From Gilvimarinus chinensis DSM 19667 (GTDB taxonomy: Bacteria; Pseudomonadota; Gammaproteobacteria; Pseudomonadales; Cellvibrionaceae), in assembly GCF_000377745.1 (NCBI RefSeq), contig NZ_KB898707.1, forward strand, positions 492,482 through 556,481: a stretch of DNA of 64,000 nucleotides, in the 5' to 3' direction. The notes under the pieces are model-generated. The model was given only the letters and a program-made list of their open reading frames with translations, was not told where the DNA came from and searched no databases. The position numbers and the translations under genes are program-made. Shown in pieces: positions 9,096 through 17,390 of the stretch. Position 1 is the stretch's first letter. Each line of letters begins with the position of its first letter.

Positions 9096-9280
9096 GGCAC
9101 ACAACCAAACCATTTTGGCGCTTACGCCCTGTTTTAAGTCAGGTTTACTGTTAAGAAGCATTTAGTTTTATTCGTAAAGTGAATTAGTGCTGCTCTGTTT
9201 GTGAGCAGAGCGTGGTGCGCCGCCTTTTTTTGGGGCGATACTGGCGTATATTTATATTCCTGACGTGTGGCAGGGATAAA

Positions 9281-9312
9281 TAAAAACCCGAGTCGCCAAT
9301 GGCGTCTCGGGT
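9281..9312 (-). terminator. Rho-independent terminator of atzF
   Basis: On the minus strand ACCCGAG pairs with CTCGGGT around a loop that has its own GCCA/TGGC extension, followed at once by TTTTTATTT. It lies 25 bp after the atzF stop, so atzF is probably its own transcription unit. Confidence 0.85.
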
Positions 9313-9336
9313 TCTGGGGCTGTTAAAAAGATAAAT

Positions 9337-11106
9337 CTACTTTTCTATAAAAGCGCGCCACCCTCCTAAGTGGGTGATGTCTGTTGCACCATCGATGGCG
9401 TGATTCTCACAAATAAAACCTTTTACTTCCCGACCATCGTTTAGTGTGAGTGTGCCAATACCTAATGGCGCAGGAATCAGCGCAACAAAAGAGCCAAACT
9501 GATCCACGGGCATGTCCCATAGTTCGACAATAATGGCTTCGCCATCGCTTGAGCGAACCAGGCCCGGCTTAGGTGGTGTGGTGTTGGGCAGGGCGTAGAG
9601 ACGATATTGGCTTTCCGTGCGTGTTTGTTCCACCAGGCGCGCCTGGCGCTCGGTCAGCTGGGGGTTAAGCGGCATGCCGCTTAAGTGCGCACCGACAACC
9701 GCAAGTCTTACGTGGTCCGGAGGTACGCTTGCGTCATCGTGATTGCCAGCAAAAGGAGTCTCGGTAGCGCCCAGCTTACCGCCTATGGTTGCTTGCCACT
9801 GGCGGCCAAACTCCGCCAGTGCGGCGTCTTGCCAGGCGGCGCCGATCAATGTGATGCCAAAGGGCAGGCCGTCGTCGCGCAAGCCTGCGGGTAGTGCCAA
9901 AGCGCTGCAGTCTGCGAGATTCACAAAGTTAGTCCAGGTGCCCAGCTGGCTGTTAACGGCGACCGGGTCTGCTTCTACCTCGGCAATGGTAGGCAAGCGG
10001 GGCGCTGTGGGTACGAGCAAGGCGTCAACGGTAGCCATGGATAATTGAATACTGCGCACCAGTTCAGCGCGGCGATATTCCGCGCGATAAGCATCGGTGG
10101 CACTGAAGTTTTTTGCTTGCTCAATAATGCCCCGCACGACGGGGTTCATTTTGTCGGCGTGCTCGGCCATAAATTCGCCCACGGCGGCGTGGCGTTCGGC
10201 TACCCAGGGGCCACCGTACAGCAGCTGCGCCAAGGTCTGCATATCGCTAAAGTCCAGCGGTACTAACTCTACTCCTTGCTGCTCTAGCTGGCTTAAGGTT
10301 TTACGCCAGGCTTTTTCCGCTTCACTGTCGTCAAACCAGGGCAGCTCGGCGGGAATGCCAAAGCGCGGTTGGGTGGGCAGCAAGCGGGCCGGGTGTGGTT
10401 GAGTACGGCTGTAGCCATCGGCGGGGTCAAAGCCTTCAACGATTTCAGCTACGGTTTCAGCGTCTTTTACGGTTAAGGCAAACACCGAGGTGCAGTCCAG
10501 GCTTTTACAGGCGGGCACAACGCCGTTAATGCTAAAGCGCCCCTTGGTGGGCTTGAGGCCGACAATATTGTTAAAGCCTGCAGGCACCCGTCCCGAGCCT
10601 GCGGTATCGGTGCCTATGCTAAAGGGCACAAGGCCACGGGCTACGGTAACGGCTGAGCCCGAGCTTGAGCCACCGGAGACGTAATCAGGGTTAAAGCTGT
10701 TGGGTACGGCGCCGTAAGGCGAGCGGGTACCCACCAGGCCGGTGGCAAACTGATCCAAATTGGTTTTGCCCAGTAAGATGGCGCCTGCGGCTTTAAGCCG
10801 TGCGACCAGTGTGGCATCGGCGTTGGCAACGTAAGAGAAGCCAGGGCACGCTGCTGTGGTAGCCAAGCCCTCGGCATCGATATTGTCTTTTAGCGCAAAG
10901 GGAATGCCGTATAACGGTTGTTCCTGAGGTGATTGCAGCGCGGTAATTTGTTGCTGTATTTCAGCGTCGCTGAGAATATAAATCCATGCCGGATCTTCAG
11001 GATCTAATGAATCGCGCAGCGCAGGTAAAACATCCTGCGGATTGATGTCACCGCTAAGGTAAGCTTGCTGCCACTGGTCAATTGTCCAGCCGTTGGTGTT
11101 GCTCAT
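9337..11106 (-). CDS. atzF: Allophanate hydrolase (AtzF)
   Basis: A 589-residue cytoplasmic amidase-signature enzyme that cleaves allophanate to ammonium and CO2, the second half of the ATP-dependent urea amidolyase route. The amidase triad can be placed as Lys73 (PFALKDNID), Ser147 (SGGSSSGSA) and Ser171 (TDTAGSGRVPAG), with the same spacing as the Lys91/Ser165/Ser189 triad of characterised AtzF. After about residue 460 comes the AtzF-type C-terminal domain (RLAVVGAHLSGMPLNPQL, ending GGWRAF). The partner urea carboxylase is not adjacent: the next gene on that side is a divergent MFS carrier. Expression probably depends on sigma-54 and the GntR regulator. Confidence 0.93.
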   Translation of the reverse strand: MSNTNGWTIDQWQQAYLSGDINPQDVLPALRDSLDPEDPAWIYILSDAEIQQQITALQSPQEQPLYGIPFALKDNIDAEGLATTAACPGFSYVANADATLVARLKAAGAILLGKTNLDQFATGLVGTRSPYGAVPNSFNPDYVSGGSSSGSAVTVARGLVPFSIGTDTAGSGRVPAGFNNIVGLKPTKGRFSINGVVPACKSLDCTSVFALTVKDAETVAEIVEGFDPADGYSRTQPHPARLLPTQPRFGIPAELPWFDDSEAEKAWRKTLSQLEQQGVELVPLDFSDMQTLAQLLYGGPWVAERHAAVGEFMAEHADKMNPVVRGIIEQAKNFSATDAYRAEYRRAELVRSIQLSMATVDALLVPTAPRLPTIAEVEADPVAVNSQLGTWTNFVNLADCSALALPAGLRDDGLPFGITLIGAAWQDAALAEFGRQWQATIGGKLGATETPFAGNHDDASVPPDHVRLAVVGAHLSGMPLNPQLTERQARLVEQTRTESQYRLYALPNTTPPKPGLVRSSDGEAIIVELWDMPVDQFGSFVALIPAPLGIGTLTLNDGREVKGFICENHAIDGATDITHLGGWRAFIEK

Positions 11107-11122
11107 GAAGGCTCCTAATAAA

Positions 11123-11138
11123 ATCTTGTATACATGAT
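11123..11138 (-). promoter_or_regulatory. Candidate GntR operator upstream of atzF
   Basis: A 16-bp palindrome, ATCTTGTATACATGAT, with the core TGTATACA and outer arms ATC/GAT. It lies between the -12 box and the atzF start. A matching site stands in the same position before the GntR gene. Confidence 0.68.
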
Positions 11139-11145
11139 TGTATTC

Positions 11146-11161
11146 AGCAGTATTTGTGCCA
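11146..11161 (-). promoter_or_regulatory. Sigma-54-type promoter of atzF
   Basis: Minus-strand reading TGGCACAAATACTGCT gives GG and GC dinucleotides with correct -24/-12 spacing. The element and the following GAATAC are nearly identical to the promoter of the GntR-urt unit, which supports co-regulation by nitrogen status. Confidence 0.7.
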
Positions 11162-11327
11162 GCGCTATAAAGGTGGGGTTTATTCTGGTGTGCGCTGCGA
11201 GACCCCGGCTAGTAAGGGCTGTTGCGGGTATAGGTATTTCGATACATTTGCGAGGCTGCCCTATTGCCGCGCCTATGACCAATGTGTGCATTAAACTGGG
11301 GCAATTCATTTAAGGTAAGGAGAGGTA

Positions 11328-12524
11328 ATGAGACAGTGGTGGTCTGTGTACGCGGCTTTGCCCGCAAATGTTTGGGTGCTGTTTGCCACCTTGGCACTGG
11401 TGATGACATCCATCCCGTTGATGGTATTGGTCAGTGGTTTGATCGGTTTGCAGTTAGCCCCTAAACCCAGTTTGGCGACTTTGCCACTGGCCTTGGCTGT
11501 GACGGGCACGGCATTCAGCACCTTGCCAGCAGCGTGGTTAATGCATCGGCTGGGGCGGCGCGGCGGTGGTTATGTCGGGTTGCTGTTGTCTTTTTTGGGG
11601 GCCTTGGCAGGAGCTTTGGCGTGCCAGATCTACAGTTTCACCTGGCTGTTGGTGGCGGCTGTGTTGCTGGGAGCTTCCGGCGCGTTTTATCAGCAGTTTC
11701 GCTTCGCCGCCCTCGAGGCCGTCAGTGCCGCTCAGGCAGGCCCGGCGGTATCGGTCATTATGTTCAGTGGTGTGGTTGCGGCCTTTTTAGGCCCGGAGTT
11801 AGGGGTGTTAGGGCGGGGCTGGCCCGGTAGCGCGGAATACACAGGCTCTTTTGTGTTATTGGGGGTTCTGGTGGTTGTGGCGGCATTGGTGTTTTCGCGT
11901 TTGCAGGCGGTAACGGTGGCTACGAGTCAAACCCACGAGCCTGCCCGCGCCCTTGGGGTTTTACTGCGTCAGCCAATATTTTTACAGGCTCTGGCGGCTG
12001 CGGCTATTGGCTATGGTGTGATGAGCTTTTTAATGACCTCAACCCCCATCAGTATGCACGACATGCATGGTCATTCGGTAGACGATGCCAAGTGGGTAAT
12101 CCAGAGCCATCTGCTGGCGATGTTTGTTCCCTCGCTGTTTGCGGGTGCGTTGCTTAAGTGGTTGGGCGTGCAAAGACTTATGCTGCTGGGCAGCGTGTTA
12201 TACGCATTGGTGCTAGTGCTGGGCTTTTTGGGCGTCAGTTTAATGCATTACTGGGGCGCGTTAGTGCTGTTAGGCATTGGCTGGAATTTTCTATTTTTGT
12301 CGGGCACTTCACTGCTGCCAAATGCCTACCGCCCGAGTGAAAAGTTTAAAGTTCAAGCCGCCAACGATTTTGTGATTTTTGCCGTACAGGCAATCGCTTC
12401 TTTAAGCGCGGGCTGGGTGTTATATCGGTTTGGCTGGCACCTGCAGATTTTACTGTGCTTATTACCGGTATTGGTCTTGTTGCTGGTATCGGCTAAAGCG
12501 GCGTCAGTGTGCCAAGAGGAGTGA
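11328..12524 (+). CDS. MFS-type transporter
   Basis: A 398-residue inner-membrane protein, almost wholly hydrophobic with about 12 predicted membrane spans. The first loop between spans 2 and 3 carries a major-facilitator-like basic motif (WLMHRLGRRGGGYVG). Function beyond transport is not visible. The start ATG has AGGAGAGG 6-13 nt upstream. It is divergent from atzF with a 221-bp gap. The sigma-54 element there points the other way, so co-regulation is not implied. It ends at a bidirectional terminator shared with the DUF4136 gene. Confidence 0.8.
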   Translation: MRQWWSVYAALPANVWVLFATLALVMTSIPLMVLVSGLIGLQLAPKPSLATLPLALAVTGTAFSTLPAAWLMHRLGRRGGGYVGLLLSFLGALAGALACQIYSFTWLLVAAVLLGASGAFYQQFRFAALEAVSAAQAGPAVSVIMFSGVVAAFLGPELGVLGRGWPGSAEYTGSFVLLGVLVVVAALVFSRLQAVTVATSQTHEPARALGVLLRQPIFLQALAAAAIGYGVMSFLMTSTPISMHDMHGHSVDDAKWVIQSHLLAMFVPSLFAGALLKWLGVQRLMLLGSVLYALVLVLGFLGVSLMHYWGALVLLGIGWNFLFLSGTSLLPNAYRPSEKFKVQAANDFVIFAVQAIASLSAGWVLYRFGWHLQILLCLLPVLVLLLVSAKAASVCQEE

Positions 12525-12566
12525 ATTGGATTGGAGTAGCGCTTGGCTGCGAAGTGGCTTGTGCAC

Positions 12567-12600
12567 TTTTACTCGCAGGTTGTTTAGCCTGCGAGTAAAA
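12567..12600. terminator. Bidirectional terminator
   Basis: A perfect 13-bp inverted repeat, TTTTACTCGCAGG and its complement, around an 8-nt loop. The arms end in A4/T4, so it can serve both the MFS gene (+) and the converging lipoprotein gene (-). Confidence 0.8.
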
Positions 12601-12622
12601 TGCGTCGCGTTGCAAATAAAAG

Positions 12623-13213
12623 TTATTTGCCGGGTAGGCTTTTCAGCACATCGGTAACAGCTTGGTCAATCATCGCTTCAGCTTCTTGTGCATTTTTTTC
12701 CACCAGCTTTTTCTGGTAAACGCCCTGCCAGACCGCGCGTTTTTCAGACCAGTCCACTACATCGATATTAATAGCGCCGGTGTAGCTGATGCGCGTGTTG
12801 CCGCCTTCGGTTTCCTGGGTTAAGGGTCCGCTGTACCAAGAGCTCCACGATTGGTAATACCCCATCCGGTTGGGCGTGATAGGTACAGCGTTGTTGAATG
12901 AATCCAGCTCGTTGTCGACTTCGGCCCGGTAGTTGACGTACAAGTCGCCACCGCTTTGCTGGTATTGGTAACCCTTTGCTTCCATAGCTTCGATAATGCT
13001 TTTATCGAAGCTTTTGCGGTAATGGTCTGAACTTGCCTCGCTGAAAAAGACCACCTCGGGCGCATCGGTCAGAGAGAAGGTTTGGTATTGGCTAAAGTCC
13101 GTGTTTTTAGCGCGATGGTGGCTGATTTCTGGGCGCGGATTGTTGCTTTGGCACGCGACCATGGCAGTGCATAAAACAATCAATACTAAGTTATGCAGTC
13201 GGTTTAATAACAT
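12623..13213 (-). CDS. DUF4136 lipoprotein
   Basis: A 196-residue exported lipoprotein. It has a signal peptide with lipobox MVAC (lipidated Cys near residue 21), followed by the DUF4136 pattern (TDFSQYQTFSLTDAP, GYQYQQSGGDLYVNY, TRISYTGAINIDVVDWSEKR, AVWQGVYQKKL). The domain has no established activity; it is common on outer-membrane-anchored proteins. The next gene upstream is a diverged paralogue with the same architecture, so the pair probably arose by tandem duplication and may be one transcription unit. Confidence 0.85.
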   Translation of the reverse strand: MLLNRLHNLVLIVLCTAMVACQSNNPRPEISHHRAKNTDFSQYQTFSLTDAPEVVFFSEASSDHYRKSFDKSIIEAMEAKGYQYQQSGGDLYVNYRAEVDNELDSFNNAVPITPNRMGYYQSWSSWYSGPLTQETEGGNTRISYTGAINIDVVDWSEKRAVWQGVYQKKLVEKNAQEAEAMIDQAVTDVLKSLPGK

Positions 13214-13269
13214 TTTAGGGGTCTACTGTAAGAATAGTGGCGGGCGCGGGGAGGCCGCGCCCGGCAGGG

Positions 13270-13872
13270 TTACTTGTCTTCTTCGGCGGCACGAGTTGGG
13301 TAGCGTTGGAAAATTTGCGTTACGGCGCTGTTGATAGCCGCGCGAGGGTTTTCCATGGCCTCATCGCTTAACTTGCCTTCGGCAATGCCTTCCCAAATCA
13401 GTTTTTTACTCTCGGCATCGACGACGTCGATGTTTAAAGTGCCCACTTTGTAATGCACGGTTTCGGTATCGTTGTACATCGGGAAGCCCATGTACAAGCC
13501 TGAGCGGTAGCCGTAGTAACCGTAAGAGGCTGTTACCGATGGAGAGCTGCGAATATCGGTACGATTTTCGGTGTTGGAGAAGAAGTTAACCAGCAGGTCT
13601 GGATCGGTATCGCTATAGGTGTAACCTAAAGATTCCATTTGCTCGCGGGCGGCGGCTTTAAAATGGGAGGTCACCAAGGTGGAATAGCCGTGTTTATCGG
13701 TACCCAGTGGTTCGACAAAGTTAAAGGTTTTGTAGGCGGTAAAATCGGCGCTGCGGTCAAAATCACTGCGAATGGTCGGTCCAGTGCTGCAGGCGGCCAG
13801 CACCAGCAATATGGATATAAGCGTAGCCGGCATCAAGCCTGTACGAATTTTGTTCAGTCCCGTGAGTAACAT
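13270..13872 (-). CDS. DUF4136 lipoprotein (paralogue)
   Basis: A 200-residue lipoprotein with signal peptide and lipobox LAAC, then DUF4136 (RSADFTAYKTFNFVEPLG, GYTYSDTDPDLLVNFF, GTLNIDVVDAESKKLIWEG). It shares the order and spacing of motifs with the neighbouring gene but low overall identity by eye, so the duplication looks old. It lies 56 bp upstream of that gene in the same direction. Function is unknown. Confidence 0.85.
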   Translation of the reverse strand: MLLTGLNKIRTGLMPATLISILLVLAACSTGPTIRSDFDRSADFTAYKTFNFVEPLGTDKHGYSTLVTSHFKAAAREQMESLGYTYSDTDPDLLVNFFSNTENRTDIRSSPSVTASYGYYGYRSGLYMGFPMYNDTETVHYKVGTLNIDVVDAESKKLIWEGIAEGKLSDEAMENPRAAINSAVTQIFQRYPTRAAEEDK

Positions 13873-14004
13873 GTTTATCTCCAGCAGATGGTTTTAAGAA
13901 CTTTGCCACAGTATATCGATTATTTGCCTTTAGGGGCATATAGGAAATACATCTTCAAGGTCGTAATGATCAAGTACGTTTCCAGCAAAGTGTGACCGTC
14001 GTCT

Positions 14005-14025
14005 TGTGCGACAATGTGTCGCACA
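14005..14025. promoter_or_regulatory. Perfect dyad upstream of the Met-rich outer-membrane gene
   Basis: TGTGCGACA and its exact complement are separated by ATG, 72 bp before the start of the next gene. The size and symmetry fit a dimeric repressor or activator site, but I do not recognise the regulator. Confidence 0.5.
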
Positions 14026-14096
14026 TTTAGTGCCCTGAAGGGGTGGCTGCCAACGTACAATGGCTGTTTTTTTAATGCGTAGACATGGAGATTCCT

Positions 14097-15197
14097 ATGA
14101 AACCCACCATCACTAAATGGACCGCCGCCGCCTGTGCTGTGGTATCAACTACAGCTTTGGCTCACGAGTCGGTGTTCAAGCCTGAATCTCATGCACCTGC
14201 CGGGGTGATGGTGGACCATACCCACGCCAAAGGTGAAGTGATGACAGGTTATCGTTACCTTCGTACCAGTTACAGTGATGTATACAGCGGTAGCGACAAG
14301 GTAGCAGCCGCTGATTTGGCCGCCGCTGGCTACAGCATGATGGCAACTGGTATGACCATGGAAATGGTGATGCTGGATATTATGTATGCCCCCTCCGATA
14401 ACCTGACGTTAATGCTGATGCCTATGTATATGAGCATGGATATGGACATGGCGATGACGAGCATGTCCTCGATGGACTCGGCTCATGGCATGAGTGAAAT
14501 GGGAGCTATGTCATCCATGGATGATATGTCTAGCATGGACCACTCTGATATGGGCGACCATGACATGCACCACCACGGCAGCCATGGTACCTCTGGTTGG
14601 GGTGATACCAATGTCAGCGCTATGTACAACTGGACCAACAACCCTGCTCATCAGTTTATTACTACCCTGGGGGTGAATATGCCCACCGGTAAAGTGGATT
14701 TAAAAAATGCGGATGGGACTTTTGTGCATTACGGCATGCAGCTGGGCTCAGGCACTTGGGATTTAACGCCGTCTGTTACTTATACCGGTATGGCAGGCCA
14801 CTTAAACTGGGGAGTGCAGGGGCGTGCCATTATCCGTCTTGAAGATGAAAATGACTCCGGCTATGCGCTGGGGGATAAATATGCCGCTACCGCTTGGGGC
14901 GCCGTACGTCTACTAGACTGGATGAGCCTATCTGCCCGCCTGGAATGGTCTGATCAGGATGCCATTAGCGGCCACTACAACGGTCCTCATAACCACTCTA
15001 GCCCCGCCGATATTCAGGCCAACTACGGCGGTGAATTTCTCGATGCCGGTATTGGGGTAAACACGGTGGTTACCGGTGGGCAGTTTGCCGGTGTGCGTTT
15101 AGGTGTAGAGTGGATTACCCGGATAGAAGAAGATTATAACGGCTATCAATTAGGCCTGGATGACGGCGTGAGTGTGAGTTTGTCTTATGCGTTTTAA
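14097..15197 (+). CDS. Met/His-rich outer-membrane beta-barrel protein
   Basis: A 366-residue protein with a signal peptide ending TTALAH. It is then a likely beta-barrel (repeated alternating strands, NTVVTGGQFAGVRLGVEW, terminal aromatic SLSYAF). Between about residues 85 and 165 methionine, aspartate and histidine are extremely dense (MLMPMYMSMDMDMAM, SSMDHSDMGDHDMHHHGSHG), the composition of extracytoplasmic copper-binding segments such as those of CopB/PcoB. Barrel features resemble the phenol-degradation MetA-like (transporter) family. I chose the ATG at 14097 because GGAG precedes it by 5 nt. A copper-related role is inference; no copper genes are adjacent. Confidence 0.7.
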   Translation: MKPTITKWTAAACAVVSTTALAHESVFKPESHAPAGVMVDHTHAKGEVMTGYRYLRTSYSDVYSGSDKVAAADLAAAGYSMMATGMTMEMVMLDIMYAPSDNLTLMLMPMYMSMDMDMAMTSMSSMDSAHGMSEMGAMSSMDDMSSMDHSDMGDHDMHHHGSHGTSGWGDTNVSAMYNWTNNPAHQFITTLGVNMPTGKVDLKNADGTFVHYGMQLGSGTWDLTPSVTYTGMAGHLNWGVQGRAIIRLEDENDSGYALGDKYAATAWGAVRLLDWMSLSARLEWSDQDAISGHYNGPHNHSSPADIQANYGGEFLDAGIGVNTVVTGGQFAGVRLGVEWITRIEEDYNGYQLGLDDGVSVSLSYAF

Positions 15198-15324
15198 GGG
15201 TCTTTGACCCTTCTCGGTCGCCCTGGCATGAAAGAAATTGTTAGAAAGTGTAGCCTTTGTAGATAAGAGGGCCTTTGACCTTTATCCTGATGTGAAAAAT
15301 TTTACTACAGGGAATAGTGTCGTT

Positions 15325-17337
15325 ATGAAGCTCTGGTTTTTTTCTACGGTTATATTGGTTTTAACGTGTGCTGGGTGCGGCTCCGGGAGTTCTCCAAGCT
15401 CGTCGCAAAGTAGCACGGATTCATTGGCAGACTCCTCTTCATCCGTTGACTTAGAAGTTGGTATATCTACAAGCGTTGAAGGGGATGGCACAATTACTCC
15501 TGAGGCTGTATCAGTATTTTCTGGTGACTTGGTAGAGTTTGCCGTTAGTCCCAGCGATGGTTTTGAATTGATAAGTATCGAAGGGTGTAATGGAGTTTTA
15601 GAAGGACGCCGATACATTGTAGCTGAGGCAGCGTCTGATTGTAGGGTTGCGGCACGCTTTTCCCCCATCGCTTTGAATGTCGATGTCAACACGACTGGCT
15701 CTGGCCAGGCTGTTTTCTCTGAAGAGACAGTATTTTACGGTGACAGTTTAGTTATTAGTATGGCACCGGATGAAGGTTACTACCTAGAGTCCGTGTCCGG
15801 CTGTGGCGGTGTGCGTACTGATCTTACTTTTTCCGTCGCGGCTATACACTCAAGCTGTTCTGTGGATATTATTTTTGCGCAGTTACCGCCCCTGCCTGAA
15901 AAGCCCGAGCTGCGGTTAGAGTATGCCGAAACGAAAACATTAAAGTTTTCATGGCCGCCATTGGCATCGGCAGACGAGGTAATGCTTCTGGAGAAGCAAA
16001 GCAATCAGAATGCTTATACCGTGCTTGAGGAGCTTCCTCCCAGCGCCATCTATCACAATCACCGCGCGCTACTACCTTACAGTGTTAATTCAAATTATAA
16101 ATTGAGGGTATGTAACGCCGCTGGATGTTCAGAGTCCGATTCTGTTACGACCACGGACGATGTGCTTCTTTTAAAGAATACCTGGCAAATTCAAACCACC
16201 GGCAAGAGTCTTGATGTCGTTGCGGTAGGAGCGAATGGCTCAATTGCCGTGGTAGCTGAAGATTATCCCGAAAAACAACTTCACGTTTATAAAAAAACTG
16301 AAAACCAATGGCTATATTCCCAGTTGTTATTGGATGATTTAAATAATGCTTTAGGCGTTAGTGCCAGTGTAGACATAAGTTCGGACGGTAAATTTATTGT
16401 TGTTGGCACTCCTTGCAATACGAATTCAGAGGCAGAAAGCAACTCAGATTCTAATGCTCGCAGTTGTTCTGGAGCCGTTCGTGTATTCCAGAAATTTCAG
16501 GGTGAGTGGCAGCAATCGGCTTACCTCAGTCCAGAAGGTGTGTCAGAGCATAATGCCTTTGGTTTGGATGTAGCAGTGGCCGATGACGGACGTTATCTTG
16601 CGGCGCTCACCTTTGATCCAGAGGCCGAGAGTTACGTAAATGGACGCGATGGCTACGCTGTTTGGGTCTACGAGAATCAACAAGGTTCTTGGCACGAAAC
16701 TGATCGCGCTTATACAAGTTGTCCTACCTCATTGGAGTCATTCCCTGAATTGGCTATGTCTCAAGATGGAGCCGTGATTGCTCTGTCAACCTCGGTTAGC
16801 TTCGACTCGGGGTTAGACCCAGTGCCCGAAGGGTATCGAGAGGCTCTGTTGGATGATGGCTGCTTTAGAGGTTTTGTTTATATTTTCCGCCAAACGAATA
16901 ATACTTGGGTGGAAGAGCAAAGAATCTTACCTGAGGATGGACAGCTTCGGTTTGGTCATGGACTTTCATTATCGGCAAATGCAGAAGTGGTGACTTCTTC
17001 TGGCAGAGAACCGGTCAGGTCCTATGTGTACGCCCGTAAAGGCGGCAGCTGGGTAGAAGAGTTGCGTGTGAATCAAGGTGAGTTTACGGCTGTGAACTCC
17101 CCAGGTACTAAAACCGCGTTTTTTTGCCGGTCCTGCCTTGAGCTCGGGTCCAGAGATGCTTTTCTGTATTTTGATCGCGCAGGCGATGAGTGGGTGAATG
17201 TTTTTGCTCAGCAGCAAAGCGAATTGGAAATAGTAGGAAACACTTGGCTGGATTTTTCCGAGGATGGAAAATCATTTTTTATCGTCAATTTGAGTACTAT
17301 TGATAGTGACGAGGCAATTTTCGTACAAGAGTTTTAA
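15325..17337 (+). CDS. Large lipoprotein with bacterial repeats, FN3-like and FG-GAP-like domains
   Basis: A 670-residue exported lipoprotein. The signal peptide ends at lipobox CAGC, followed by a serine-rich linker typical of Cellvibrionales surface proteins. Two divergent bacterial repeats of about 70 residues follow (GDGTITPEAVSVFSGDLVEF; GSGQAVFSEETVFYGDSLVI). Next comes a fibronectin-III-like stretch (LRLEYAETKTLKFSWPPL) and then a C-terminal half of repeated units like ASVDISSDGKFIVVGTP and LDVAVADDGRYLAAL, which resemble FG-GAP/beta-propeller blades. I set the start at the ATG 15325, because the longer upstream reading places the signal peptide internally. Likely cell-surface adhesion or binding; no enzyme motif seen. 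Confidence 0.75.
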   Translation: MKLWFFSTVILVLTCAGCGSGSSPSSSQSSTDSLADSSSSVDLEVGISTSVEGDGTITPEAVSVFSGDLVEFAVSPSDGFELISIEGCNGVLEGRRYIVAEAASDCRVAARFSPIALNVDVNTTGSGQAVFSEETVFYGDSLVISMAPDEGYYLESVSGCGGVRTDLTFSVAAIHSSCSVDIIFAQLPPLPEKPELRLEYAETKTLKFSWPPLASADEVMLLEKQSNQNAYTVLEELPPSAIYHNHRALLPYSVNSNYKLRVCNAAGCSESDSVTTTDDVLLLKNTWQIQTTGKSLDVVAVGANGSIAVVAEDYPEKQLHVYKKTENQWLYSQLLLDDLNNALGVSASVDISSDGKFIVVGTPCNTNSEAESNSDSNARSCSGAVRVFQKFQGEWQQSAYLSPEGVSEHNAFGLDVAVADDGRYLAALTFDPEAESYVNGRDGYAVWVYENQQGSWHETDRAYTSCPTSLESFPELAMSQDGAVIALSTSVSFDSGLDPVPEGYREALLDDGCFRGFVYIFRQTNNTWVEEQRILPEDGQLRFGHGLSLSANAEVVTSSGREPVRSYVYARKGGSWVEELRVNQGEFTAVNSPGTKTAFFCRSCLELGSRDAFLYFDRAGDEWVNVFAQQQSELEIVGNTWLDFSEDGKSFFIVNLSTIDSDEAIFVQEF

Positions 17338-17343
17338 TGTGTA

Positions 17344-17390
17344 GGTAACAAAGCCCGCCTCTAGATAAGCGGACGAGTGGGTTTGTTACC
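17344..17390. terminator. Hairpin between convergent genes
   Basis: GGTAACAAAGCCC pairs with GGGTTTGTTACC with one bulged G, around a 22-nt loop. It sits at the meeting point of the lipoprotein gene and the NSS transporter gene and overlaps the latter's stop codon. There is no clear T-run, so its strength is doubtful. Confidence 0.45.

Larger units (their letters stand above)
9035..9336. other. Intergenic region between atzF and the GntR gene
   Basis: About 300 bp without a gene. It holds the sigma-54-like promoter and operator of the GntR gene (9056-9095) and the atzF terminator (9281-9312). The middle part, 9100-9280, shows nothing I can assign; the segment 9195-9240 repeats GAGCAGAG-type words without clear pairing. 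Confidence 0.6.
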
